From Halegenticoccus tardaugens (GTDB lineage Archaea > Halobacteriota > Halobacteria > Halobacteriales > Haloferacaceae): DNA of 64,000 nucleotides. Below the pieces are notes generated by a model. That model saw only the letters and a program-made list of their open reading frames with translations. It made no database searches and had not been told where the DNA came from. The position numbers were made by a program, and so were the translations under genes. Location: positions 496,001-560,000 of the forward strand of contig NZ_SDIC01000003.1 of the NCBI RefSeq assembly GCF_004116405.1. The letters are read 5' to 3'. Within the stretch, counting starts at the first letter, position 1; the number at the start of each line of letters is the position of its first letter. Below are positions 44,995 through 52,970 of this stretch, in pieces.

Positions 44995-45003
44995 TATATA
45001 AGG
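44995..45003 (+). promoter_or_regulatory. strong TATA element upstream of azf
   Basis: tatataagg is the best TATA match in the window. It predicts transcription from about 45022, giving the dehydrogenase gene a leader of about 50 nt. A second weaker element (cttactta, about 45041-45048) would give a leaderless transcript, so two promoters may be used. Confidence 0.5.
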
Positions 45004-45071
45004 TACTGTCGTGGGGAATCGTCGGCAAAACCGGTCCTTACTTAGCCTCCTGTTTTCCAATATCTACCCGA

Positions 45072-45833
45072 ATGGACGACCCGGTTCTGTTAACGGGTGC
45101 CGCCGGACGCGTCGGGCAGGCGATCCTCCGCGATCTGGCGGACGAGTACGAGTGGCGGCTGCTCGACCGCGAACCGCTGCCGAAAGAGAAGCTCCCCGAG
45201 GGCATCGAGCGGGAGGCGGTGTCCGTCGCCGACGTGACCGACGACGAGGCGGTCCGCGAGGCGATGGAGGGCGTCGGCGCGGTCGTCCACCTGGCCGGCG
45301 ATCCGCGGCCGCAGGCCCCCTGGGACAGCGTGCTGCGAAACAACATCGACGGGACGCAGACGATCTTCGAGGCGGCGGTGGACGCGGGAGTCGAGAAAGT
45401 GGCGTTCGCCTCGTCGAACCACGCCGTCGGCGCGTACGAGACTGACGAGCGGACGCCCGACCTGTACCGCCCCGAGGACGACTTCCGGCTGAACGGCGCG
45501 GAACTCCCCCGTCCGAGCAACCTCTACGGCGTGAGCAAGGCGGCCGGCGAGGTGCTGGGCCGGTACTACCACGACGAACACGGCCTCTCCGTCGTCTGCG
45601 TCCGCATCGGCAACCTCACGCGCGGTCATCCGCCGTGGGACTACGAGCGCGGCCAGTCGATGTGGCTCTCGTACCGCGACTGCGCGCACCTGTTCGACTG
45701 CTGTCTCAGGGCGACCTACGACTTCGAGATCGTCTACGGCATCAGCGACAACGACCGCAAGTACTACTTGATCGATCGCGCGCGCGACGTCCTCGGGTAC
45801 GATCCGCAGGACAACTCCGCCGAGTTCGAGTAG
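45072..45833 (+). CDS. azf: NAD-dependent glucose-6-phosphate dehydrogenase (Azf-like SDR)
   Basis: A 253-residue extended short-chain dehydrogenase: NAD loop TGAAGRVG (residues 8-15), SSN at 114-116, and the catalytic pair Y142/K146 in LYGVSKAAGE. The sequence resembles, as I recall it, the haloarchaeal enzyme Azf (archaeal zwischenferment) that opens the oxidative pentose phosphate route in Haloferax volcanii (ASSNHAVGAYET, NNIDGTQTIF and SYRDCAHLFDCC stretches). Other SDR sugar dehydrogenases remain possible. ATG 45072 chosen because the Rossmann strand follows at once (MDDPVLLTGAAG). Confidence 0.8.
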   Translation: MDDPVLLTGAAGRVGQAILRDLADEYEWRLLDREPLPKEKLPEGIEREAVSVADVTDDEAVREAMEGVGAVVHLAGDPRPQAPWDSVLRNNIDGTQTIFEAAVDAGVEKVAFASSNHAVGAYETDERTPDLYRPEDDFRLNGAELPRPSNLYGVSKAAGEVLGRYYHDEHGLSVVCVRIGNLTRGHPPWDYERGQSMWLSYRDCAHLFDCCLRATYDFEIVYGISDNDRKYYLIDRARDVLGYDPQDNSAEFE

Positions 45834-45851
45834 GCGGGGCGCGGAGCGCGC

Positions 45852-46173
45852 TCAGCGCCCGTTCCCCTCGTCTATCTCCCCGTGGGCTTCGAGGTACTCG
45901 GTGAGGCGCTCGCGCGCCCGGTCGAGGTGCGTCCGCGTCCCCTCGTCGACCTCGGTTTCGAGCGCGCTTGTCTTCTCGACGAGCTCCCGGAGCCGATCCG
46001 GGTGCGGTGAGAGGTCCGTCTCCCCTTCCCCTCCCCTTCGTCGGCGGTCTTGTCGCCCTCCGCGACCTCCATCAGTCCCTCGTCGAGCGACCGGAGTTGT
46101 TCCTGCGTTTCCCCGTCCCACCGTCGGCCGCTCGCTGGAGCGACTCGCGGGCGCTTCGAAGCGGATCGGACAT
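45852..46173 (-). pseudogene. frameshifted gene for a small helical haloarchaeal protein
   Basis: Three consecutive minus-strand frames join into one sensible helical protein: frame one starts at an ATG at 46173 (MSDPLRSARESLQRA), frame two continues with ETQEQLRSLDEGLMEVAEG, and frame three ends HPDRLRELVEKTSAL ... LTEYLEAHGEIDEGNGR with a stop at 45852. The first frame change falls near 46110-46130, the second in the C-rich run 46018-46040. No single frame gives more than a fragment with this character. It resembles a family of about 90-residue haloarchaeal helical proteins (DUF7553-like, from memory). It is either a pseudogene or carries two assembly indels. Confidence 0.6.
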
Positions 46174-46278
46174 ACACGGCGGTTGCGTCCGAAGCCGGTT
46201 GAGTCCACGGGCCGGCGCGGGCCGCGACGCGGGCCGACCCGGGCCACGACTCAAGGTCGTCGCGGCCGAAGGGCGGGT

Positions 46279-47139
46279 ATGGCCACGGACACGCTCACCG
46301 AGGCGGACCGGGACGCGCTCGCGGCGCTCCTCGACGGTCCGGCGGACGCTTCCGCGCTCGCGAGTCGAACCGACTCCGTCCCCGACGACCTCGCCGAACG
46401 GCTGGCGTTCTTCGAGGACAACGGGCTCGTGCGCGAACGCGACGACGGGCGGTTCGAACTCACCGACAGCGGCCGACGGATCGTGCTGGCTCCGGGGGAC
46501 GGGAGCGCCGACGACGACATCGACCTGCCCGATCGCGTCAGGCGGACGCTCGCGGCGCTCGGCCTCCGGGCGGACCTGCTCGACGCGGTTCGCCACGCGT
46601 TCGCCTTTCTCGCCTATTGGGGCGAGGCGACCGCCGCCGAACTCCGCGAGGGGGTGTACACCGAAGCCCCGTCGGGGTACGGCTCCCCTGACGAGTGGTG
46701 GCGCGACGGCGTACGCGGCGCGCTGGCCGCGCTCCCCGACATCGAACCGCCCTCCGAAGATGGCGGACTGTGGCGGTACTCCGGGGATCCGGAGCGCGCC
46801 GATCCGGCCGCGGAGGGGTGGAAGATGCTCGACCGGACGGCGGCGCACGAGCCGTACACGAGCCTGACGCACGTCCTGACCGACGAATCGGTGACCGGAA
46901 ACGAACGGTCGGCGGTCGTCGCGGCCTTCGAACGACTCCGCGAGCGCGGCGAGGCGGACGACGACGAGATCCGCGAAGCCGCCGGACGCGTCGAAGGTCC
47001 GGACGACGCGTGGCTGAACCGCGAACTGCCCGATTTGCTCGCGGCCGTGCCGTTCGTGTCGCGCACGTCGGACGGTCGGTGGTCGTACGTCTCGATGCGC
47101 GAGCGGGCTAGGGTCGGATTCGACCCCGCGGACGCCTGA
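46279..47139 (+). CDS. winged-helix protein, unknown function
   Basis: A 286-residue acidic protein. The N-terminal part is a winged helix (about 5-75: LTEADRDALAALLDGPADASALASR, then LAERLAFFEDNGLVRERDDGRFELTDSG), of MarR/ArsR type. The remainder is helical with a second, possible winged-helix-like region (YWGEATAAELREGVYTEAP). The rest does not match a family I know. It may be a transcription factor or an adaptor. The ATG at 46279 is chosen; the frame is open upstream but lies over the frameshifted gene. Confidence 0.7.
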   Translation: MATDTLTEADRDALAALLDGPADASALASRTDSVPDDLAERLAFFEDNGLVRERDDGRFELTDSGRRIVLAPGDGSADDDIDLPDRVRRTLAALGLRADLLDAVRHAFAFLAYWGEATAAELREGVYTEAPSGYGSPDEWWRDGVRGALAALPDIEPPSEDGGLWRYSGDPERADPAAEGWKMLDRTAAHEPYTSLTHVLTDESVTGNERSAVVAAFERLRERGEADDDEIREAAGRVEGPDDAWLNRELPDLLAAVPFVSRTSDGRWSYVSMRERARVGFDPADA

Positions 47140-47171
47140 ACGGCTCGGAACCGGCGTTCCGACGGAGCCGA

Positions 47172-47789
47172 TCAGTCGAACAGTCCGTCGACGTCCTCCT
47201 CGCGCTGCGTCCGACGTTCGACGTGCTCTCGGAGCCGTCGGTACACCAATTCCCGCCGCTCGGCCTTCGCGGCGAAGTCGGCGACGAGCGCGATGAACCG
47301 CGTTCGCGTCCCCTCTTCGAGTTCCTCTCGGGCGAATTCGATCGCGCGGGCGAGCACGTCGCCGTCGAATCGGTCGTCGTCCTCGGCCAGCACCCGCGCC
47401 GCGACGGCCGCGGCTTCGAAATCGAGGTCCGAAGGCCGCAGCGCGTGCCCGTCGACCGTCAGCGCGGGCGGTCGGCGTCGCTCCGCGATCTCGGGATCGC
47501 GCGCGAGCGCGGCGAGGTACCCCCGTATCGGCGCGAGGTCGACGCCGCGGTACGTCGGCGGCAACCCGCCGAGATACTCGCCCGCGCTCGCGGCGAGCCC
47601 CGTCGCTCCCCGCCAGTTCCTCCGCCGGGCGTGGTGGATCGCGGCCGTGAACTGGATCAGTCCGTGGAGGAACCGCTCGTCGTCGGTTCCGCGTTCGAGT
47701 TCGAGCCAGCGGTCCTCCCAGGCGTCGTGGGCGGCGTGGTGTTCGCCCGCGTTGTATATCGCGACGCCGGCGCGGAGCGCGTCGTCCAT
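47172..47789 (-). CDS. DUF309-family protein
   Basis: A 205-residue helical protein of family DUF309. The signature region lies near the N-terminus: IYNAGEHHAAHDAWEDRWLE and FLHGLIQFTAAIHHARRRNWRGA, with clustered histidines and acids (H18, H21, E25-like spacing) that could bind metal or nucleotide. The C-terminal 100 residues are a haloarchaeal extension rich in E, D and R. Function not established. It converges on the winged-helix gene, 32 nt away. Confidence 0.85.
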   Translation of the reverse strand: MDDALRAGVAIYNAGEHHAAHDAWEDRWLELERGTDDERFLHGLIQFTAAIHHARRRNWRGATGLAASAGEYLGGLPPTYRGVDLAPIRGYLAALARDPEIAERRRPPALTVDGHALRPSDLDFEAAAVAARVLAEDDDRFDGDVLARAIEFAREELEEGTRTRFIALVADFAAKAERRELVYRRLREHVERRTQREEDVDGLFD

Positions 47790-48011
47790 GCCGACGCTAT
47801 CCCCCGGGGCCGGAAAACGGTGACGCGCGCTCGTCGAGGCGAACGCGTGCCCGCGACCGCCGACACTACCGCCGAGGCGACCGTTTCGCTCGGATGCCAG
47901 TCAGACGAACGCGGCTGTAATGCCCCCAAATAAATACGTTAGCCTTGGAATAATGGTAAGTAAGAGGTTACTGAACAGAAGTTATACGTCTCCTCGTGGC
48001 ACTCACGCCCG

Positions 48012-48875
48012 ATGTTCGAACCCAGACAGACCCGCCGAGAGGCGCTGAAAGGTATCGCGTTGGGCGGACTCACAGCCGTGGGCGTCGGCTCTTCGGCCGT
48101 CTCGGCGCAGTCCGGCAACGGCTCGCAGACGGGCGACGACTCGCAGCCGGTGATCGTCGACGACTTCGAGGACGGCGACCTGAACGAGTACGAGTTCGAC
48201 AGGGGTCGATCCGGGGCCGAGGTCGTCACCGACCAGGCGTACCGGGGATCGAACGCCCTGGCGATCACCGGCACGGACACGGAACTCACTTCGACTACCG
48301 GGCTGGACCCCTATCCGCGGGCGGGGGACACGTTCACCTGCTGGTTCCGCGCGTCGGGCGGCGCGGACACCCTCCAGTTCTCGTACGGGGTGCAGAGTCC
48401 GGGGGACCGCTACTACGTCAAGGTGAACTACCCGAACGAGGCGATCCAGCTCTACCGGGTGCGGAACACCGGATCGCCGACGCGGTACGGCGCGGCCAAC
48501 CGGGGCTTCACGCTCGCCAAGGATCGGTGGTACGGCCTCGTGATCACGTGGCACGAGGACGGCCGACAGATAGTTCGGCTCTACGACGAGGGCGGAAACA
48601 AGCTCACCCAGTTCGCCGGCCGCGACAACACCTGGAAGCGGGGCGGGATCGGCTACGACGCCTACCTCGAATCCGGCGGCACCGCGTACTTCGACTACGT
48701 GACCATCACCTCCCCGCCGAAGGACGGCAACGGTGGCAACGGTGGGATGAATGGTAACGGTGGAAACGGTGGTAACGGAAATGGCGGGATGAACGGCAAC
48801 GGCGGTAACGGCGGGATGCACGGCGGCGGTAACGGTGGCAACGGTGGGATGAACGGCAACGGCGAACAGGGGTAG
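48012..48875 (+). CDS. Tat-exported protein with LamG/ConA-like domain and Gly/Asn repeat tail
   Basis: A 287-residue exported protein. The N-terminus has a twin-arginine signal (QTRREALKGIALGGL) ending near SAVSAQ. The middle (about 45-238) is a concanavalin-like jellyroll: VIVDDFEDGDLNEYEFDRG, TFTCWFRASGG, DRYYVKVNY and RWYGLVITWHEDGR strands, usually a carbohydrate or surface binding module. The C-terminal 45 residues are almost only G and N with regularly spaced M (NGGNGGM units), probably unstructured. A TATA (gttatac, 47979-47985) lies about 29 nt upstream, so the message is leaderless. Confidence 0.82.
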   Translation: MFEPRQTRREALKGIALGGLTAVGVGSSAVSAQSGNGSQTGDDSQPVIVDDFEDGDLNEYEFDRGRSGAEVVTDQAYRGSNALAITGTDTELTSTTGLDPYPRAGDTFTCWFRASGGADTLQFSYGVQSPGDRYYVKVNYPNEAIQLYRVRNTGSPTRYGAANRGFTLAKDRWYGLVITWHEDGRQIVRLYDEGGNKLTQFAGRDNTWKRGGIGYDAYLESGGTAYFDYVTITSPPKDGNGGNGGMNGNGGNGGNGNGGMNGNGGNGGMHGGGNGGNGGMNGNGEQG

Positions 48876-48951
48876 AGTACGCGGCTTCGACCCCCACGTG
48901 GCCGTCCCACGACGTAGATTAACCTCCGCTGGTCACCCCGCGTCGCGAAAA

Positions 48952-48974
48952 CGTCCCGCCGGAGATTTGAACTC
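48952..48974 (-). repeat. partial tRNA-Arg 3' end
   Basis: On the minus strand gagttcaaatctccg and a diverged acceptor strand (gcgggacg) repeat the last 23 nt of tRNA-Arg, 140 bp downstream of the intact gene. The segment between them contains a perfect hairpin and alternating gcgagcg-type tracts. Confidence 0.6.
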
Positions 48975-49044
48975 GCTCGCACGCTCATCCGTTCACGCGC
49001 TCGCTGCTCAACCCTCCGTAGAGCCGCACAACCCGACGTGTTAT

Positions 49045-49068
49045 ACGAGAGACGCGGAGGTCTCTCGT
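49045..49068. repeat. perfect 9-bp hairpin downstream of tRNA-Arg
   Basis: acgagagac and gtctctcgt flank a 6-nt loop (gcggag). It lies 24 nt beyond the 3' end of tRNA-Arg and may terminate or process its transcript. Confidence 0.5.
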
Positions 49069-49091
49069 GGCGTTGCATCGGGAAAGTGTAG

Positions 49092-49164
49092 CGTCCTGAC
49101 GGAGATTTGAACTCCGGTCCCTGGCTCCGCAAGCCAAGAGGATAGTCCACTACCCTATCAGGAC
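49092..49164 (-). tRNA. tRNA-Arg (GCG)
   Basis: A 73-nt cloverleaf on the minus strand: acceptor gtcctga/tcaggac, anticodon stem ttggc/gccag around loop ttgcgga (anticodon GCG), T-arm cggag-ttcaaat-ctccg, discriminator G73. No CCA is encoded. A TATA element (minus-strand cttatg, 49189-49194) is about 28 nt before the 5' end. Confidence 0.95.
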
Positions 49165-49287
49165 TCATACTCGGATACACGCGATCAGCATAAGACGGTT
49201 ACGGTATCGCCGTCCCGTGCCCCGAAGGCACAAAGAGATTTTTGACCGTACGCAAGTGCTTTGAAAAGAGCCGGCGCATGGGCACGC

Positions 49288-49803
49288 ATGAAGCGACGAA
49301 CGCTCCTCGCGAACGCGGCGGTGGCGGCGACGAGCGCCGGGTTCGCCGGCTGTCTCGCGAACGGCGAGTCCCCGAACGGCGGCGACGAGGGCGGGAACGG
49401 GGGCGGAAACGACTCCGAGGGGAACGAGGGCGACGGGACCGACGCCCCGACGCGACCGGCGATCGCGGACCGATCGTTCGCCCGAACCGACGAGTGCTCG
49501 GAACCCGAATCCGCCGAGATCGAGTACGGCGAGGCCGACGTGACCGCGACGGGCTGTATCCGCGGCCGTAGCGGGTGCGCGAGGGCGACGCTGAAGCGCG
49601 CGACGCTCGACGGCGATCGGCTCGAAATCGTCGTCGCCGCGGAGGAGGCGCGGGACGAAGACGAGGCGTGCACGGCGGTCATGGTTGACCTCGGGTACGA
49701 GGCCGTCGTCGAATTCGAGCGCGGCCTCCCGAAGGAGACCGCCGTGGTACACGAGGACGTCGACGAGCGCGAGACGGTCGCGACCGAAAAGCGCGACGCG
49801 TAG
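49288..49803 (+). CDS. predicted lipoprotein, unknown function
   Basis: A 171-residue exported protein. The N-terminus MKRRTLLANAAVAATSAGFAGC has a Tat-like RR start and a lipobox (FAGC) at residues 19-22. A Gly/Asn/Glu/Asp-rich linker (about 25-55) leads to a small domain with four cysteines (DECSEPE, TGCIRGRSGC and EACTAV), likely two disulfides. Haloarchaeal relatives of this pattern are common surface lipoproteins. The ATG at 49288 starts the signal peptide; the longer frame begins with TTG. Confidence 0.75.
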   Translation: MKRRTLLANAAVAATSAGFAGCLANGESPNGGDEGGNGGGNDSEGNEGDGTDAPTRPAIADRSFARTDECSEPESAEIEYGEADVTATGCIRGRSGCARATLKRATLDGDRLEIVVAAEEARDEDEACTAVMVDLGYEAVVEFERGLPKETAVVHEDVDERETVATEKRDA

Positions 49804-49955
49804 CGCGGCCCGAACGTATATTTATATCTGAGGAGGGGACCAACGTCCCCCGTGATCGATCGGAACCGACGAGCCGAAAAACCGCCGGACGGCACGGCCG
49901 TATCGGCGCAAGGACAACGCTTAAGCGCGGTCCTTTCCTGTTTCGCCACACGATT

Positions 49956-51428
49956 ATGGGTGTGATTGAGGACGTGTACGAGGACCTCGACACCGAGGTC
50001 CCCCTCGAAGAGTTCGAGGCCGCGGTCGCGGACAAAGTCGAGCAGATGGGGGGGCTCGCGGACGAGGAGACGGCGGCGATGCTCATCGCCCACGAGTTGA
50101 AGGACGAGGAGGTAAACGGCGTCGCCGACATCGAACCGGGCATGGACGAGGTGAAGTTCATGGCGAAGGTCGTCAGCGTCGGCGAGATGCGGACCTTCGA
50201 GCGCGACGGCGACGACGAGGAGGGACGCGTCGTCAACGTCGAAGTGGCGGACGCCACCGGCCGGATCCGCGTCTCCTTCTGGGACTCGATGGCGCAAGCC
50301 GTCCACGAGGGCGAGCTCGAAGTGGGCCAGGTGCTCCGGATCAAGGGCCGGCCGAAGGACGGCTTCAACGGCGTCGAGGTCGCGGTCGACAAGGCCGAAC
50401 CCGACGAGGACGCGGAGATCGACGTGCAGGTGCTCGACGTGTACCGCGTCGAGGACCTCTCGCTCGGCCTCTCGGACGTCAACCTCCGCGGAAAGGTGCT
50501 CGACGCGGACGCCGTCCGAACGTTCCAGCGCGACGACGGCTCCGAGGGTCGCGTCGCGAACCTCACGCTCGGCGACGGGACGGGTCGCGTGCGCGTGACG
50601 CTGTGGGACGACAAGGCCGACCTCGCGACGGCGTTCGACCCGGGCGACTCCGTCGAGGTCGTCGACGGCTACGTTCGCGAGCGCGACGGCGACCTCGAAC
50701 TCCACGTCGGCTCCCGCGGCGCGGTCGACGAGATCGACGAGGAGATCGAGTACGTCCCGGACACGGCGGACATCGACTCGTTGGAGATCGGCCAGACCGT
50801 CGACATCGCCGGCGGCGTGATCGAGACCGACCCCAAGCGGACGTTCGAGCGCAAGGACGGCTCGGAGGGGCAGGTCCGAAACGTCCGCGTCAAGGACGAC
50901 ACGGGGGAGATACGGGTCGCGCTCTGGGGCGAGAAGGCCGACGCCGACGTGGAACTCGCGGACCACGTCGTCCTCACCGACGTCGAGATCAAGGACGGCT
51001 GGCAGGAGGACCTCGAGGCGTCCGCCGGCTGGCGCTCGACGATCACCGTGACGGGGGAGAGCGCCGGCCCGGCGAGCGACGCCGCCGACGCGGACGCCGC
51101 CGGCGCGAGTTCGGAGGGACTCGGCGCGTTCGCCGGCGGTGGGGCGGACGCGGCGGAAGGCGGCGGAACAGTCGAAAGCGGAGCCACCGCCGCCGGAGCG
51201 GCGACAGACGAGGCGACCGACGCCGAGCCGTCGTCCCCGTCCGACGCTGGGGACGATGACGCGATCGAGTTCACCGGAACCGTCGTCCAGGCCGGATCGC
51301 CCGTCGTGCTGGACAACGGGAGCGAGACGCGGAGCGTCGACGCCGACGCCGACCTGCGGCTGGGACAGGAGGTGACCGTTCGCGGTCGGCTCCGAGACGG
51401 CCGTATCGAGGCCGAAGAGATCTTTTGA
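49956..51428 (+). CDS. rpa2: replication protein A-like ssDNA-binding protein
   Basis: A 490-residue protein with an N-terminal helical segment (about 1-60) and three tandem OB folds (about 70-150, 170-260, 285-370), each opening with a VxxV...RTFxR(D/K)DG...EGRV/QV pattern. A Ser/Ala/Gly/Glu-rich linker then leads to a fourth small OB-like domain (about 420-490, IEFTGTVVQAGSPVVLDNG). It lacks a zinc finger. It matches the single-gene haloarchaeal RPA (Rpa2 type) that coats single-stranded DNA in replication and repair. A TATA (gcttaag, 49919-49925) lies about 33 nt upstream. Confidence 0.9.
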   Translation: MGVIEDVYEDLDTEVPLEEFEAAVADKVEQMGGLADEETAAMLIAHELKDEEVNGVADIEPGMDEVKFMAKVVSVGEMRTFERDGDDEEGRVVNVEVADATGRIRVSFWDSMAQAVHEGELEVGQVLRIKGRPKDGFNGVEVAVDKAEPDEDAEIDVQVLDVYRVEDLSLGLSDVNLRGKVLDADAVRTFQRDDGSEGRVANLTLGDGTGRVRVTLWDDKADLATAFDPGDSVEVVDGYVRERDGDLELHVGSRGAVDEIDEEIEYVPDTADIDSLEIGQTVDIAGGVIETDPKRTFERKDGSEGQVRNVRVKDDTGEIRVALWGEKADADVELADHVVLTDVEIKDGWQEDLEASAGWRSTITVTGESAGPASDAADADAAGASSEGLGAFAGGGADAAEGGGTVESGATAAGAATDEATDAEPSSPSDAGDDDAIEFTGTVVQAGSPVVLDNGSETRSVDADADLRLGQEVTVRGRLRDGRIEAEEIF

Positions 51429-51523
51429 GCCGGCGTGCGACCGTCTCGTTTCCCGCGACAGTTCAATTGCGGAGAACGCCTTAACGGAAAGGATTATACA
51501 CGGCACGCGCCGGATATGTGGAT

Positions 51524-51955
51524 ATGAGTGTTGAGCTGCCGTTCGCCCCGGTGGACGCCATCATCCGGCGCAACTCCGGCGACCTCCGGGTGAGCGCCGA
51601 CGCGGCCGAGGAACTCGCCCGCCGCATCCAGGAGCACGGCGCGGCGCTCGCGAAGGACGCCGCCGAGCGGGCGACGGCCGACGGTCGAAAGACGCTGATG
51701 GCGGCGGACTTCGGCGTCGAGCAGGTCGTCGACCGCTCGCAACTCGAACTCCCCATCGCCCCCGTCGACCGCATCGCTCGCCTCGACATCGACGGCCGCT
51801 ACCGCGTGGCCATGGACGCCCGCATCGCCCTCGCGGACATCCTCGAAGACTACGCCGACAACGTCGCGGGCGCGGCCGCGACGCTCGCACACCACGCCGA
51901 CCGTCGAACGATCCAGGCGGAAGACATCGAGACGTACTTCTCCCTCTTCGAATAG
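51524..51955 (+). CDS. hstA: archaeal doublet histone
   Basis: A 143-residue protein with two fused histone folds: first about 1-65 (LPFAPVDAIIRR ... DGRKTLMAADF), second about 75-143 (LPIAPVDRIARL ... ADRRTIQAEDIETYF). Haloarchaeal histones have this end-to-end form. It has no N-terminal tail and only two lysines, and it is acidic overall, so its DNA compaction may differ from that of methanogen histones. A TATA (ttatac, 51494-51499) gives a leaderless ATG at 51524; a GTG two codons upstream is less likely. The stop is one base before the start of the deacetylase gene. Confidence 0.95.
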   Translation: MSVELPFAPVDAIIRRNSGDLRVSADAAEELARRIQEHGAALAKDAAERATADGRKTLMAADFGVEQVVDRSQLELPIAPVDRIARLDIDGRYRVAMDARIALADILEDYADNVAGAAATLAHHADRRTIQAEDIETYFSLFE

Positions 51956-51956
51956 G

Positions 51957-52970
51957 ATGAAATTCGGCTACAGCGACGTCTGCCTCGAGCACGATACCGG
52001 CGGCCGACACCCGGAGTCGCCGGACCGTCTCCGGGCGATCCGACGCGGCCTGGCGAAGCGACACGACGTCGAGTACGTCGAGCCGGACCCGGCGACCGAG
52101 GCCGCTGTAGCCGCCGTCCACGACGACGACTACGTCGAGGAAGTTCGCGAGTTTTGCGCCGCCGGCGGCGGCAACTGGGACCCCGACACCGTCGCCTGCG
52201 AGGAGACGTGGGACGCCGCGCTCATGAGCGCCGGGCTGGCGCAGTGGGCCGCCGAAACCGCCCTCGACGGCGACTCCGGGCGCGAAACCCCCTTCTCGCT
52301 CGGCCGCCCGCCGGGCCACCACGCCGTCTTCGACGACGCGATGGGCTTTTGCTTTTTCAACAACGCGGCCGTCGCCGCGCAGGGGGCGCTCGACGCCGAC
52401 GCGGCCGAGCGCGTCGCGATCTTCGACTGGGACGTCCACCACGGCAACGGCACGCAGGACATCTTCTACGACCGCGACGACGTGTTCTACGCCTCGATCC
52501 ACGAGGACGGCCTCTACCCCGGCACCGGTCGGGTCGAGGAGGCCGGCGAGGGCGCGGCCGAGGGGACGACCCTGAACGTTCCGCTGCCGGCCGGCCGCGG
52601 CGACGAGGATTACCTCCTCGTCGTCGACGAGGCGCTCGAACCGGCGCTCGAACGGTTCTCCCCGGACCTGCTCCTGATCAGCGCCGGCTTCGACGCCCAC
52701 CGACACGATCCGATCTCCCGGATGCGCGTGTCGACCGAAGGATACGCCCTCCTGACCGATCGGGTTCGGCGGGTCGCGGACGCGGTCGACGCCGCGCTCG
52801 CGTTCGTCCTCGAAGGGGGCTACGGGCTCGACACGCTCTCCGAGGGCGTCGCGATGGTCCACGAGACGTTCGACGGTCGCGAGCCGATAGAGCCCGACGA
52901 CGATCCGGCCGACGACACCCGGGATCTCGTCGACGAGATCCGCGCGGTTCAGGGTCTCGGATCGAAGTAG
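51957..52970 (+). CDS. histone deacetylase-family protein
   Basis: A 337-residue class II-like deacetylase. Active-site elements are intact: paired H121/H122 in RPPGHHAVFDDAMGFCFFNN, zinc ligands D159 and H161 in FDWDVHHGNGTQ, and the third aspartate in SAGFDAHRHDP, plus LEGGYGLDTL. It could deacetylate proteins or small acetylated compounds such as polyamines. Its start is one base after the histone stop, giving an obvious two-gene operon. With only two lysines in that histone, histone deacetylation is inference. It converges on cca with a 22-nt overlap. Confidence 0.93.
   Translation: MKFGYSDVCLEHDTGGRHPESPDRLRAIRRGLAKRHDVEYVEPDPATEAAVAAVHDDDYVEEVREFCAAGGGNWDPDTVACEETWDAALMSAGLAQWAAETALDGDSGRETPFSLGRPPGHHAVFDDAMGFCFFNNAAVAAQGALDADAAERVAIFDWDVHHGNGTQDIFYDRDDVFYASIHEDGLYPGTGRVEEAGEGAAEGTTLNVPLPAGRGDEDYLLVVDEALEPALERFSPDLLLISAGFDAHRHDPISRMRVSTEGYALLTDRVRRVADAVDAALAFVLEGGYGLDTLSEGVAMVHETFDGREPIEPDDDPADDTRDLVDEIRAVQGLGSK

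Noticed and set aside
45901-46278. N-terminal extension of the winged-helix gene
   Set aside because: It covers the frameshifted gene on the other strand and is Arg/Ser/Pro-rich; the gene is better started at 46279.
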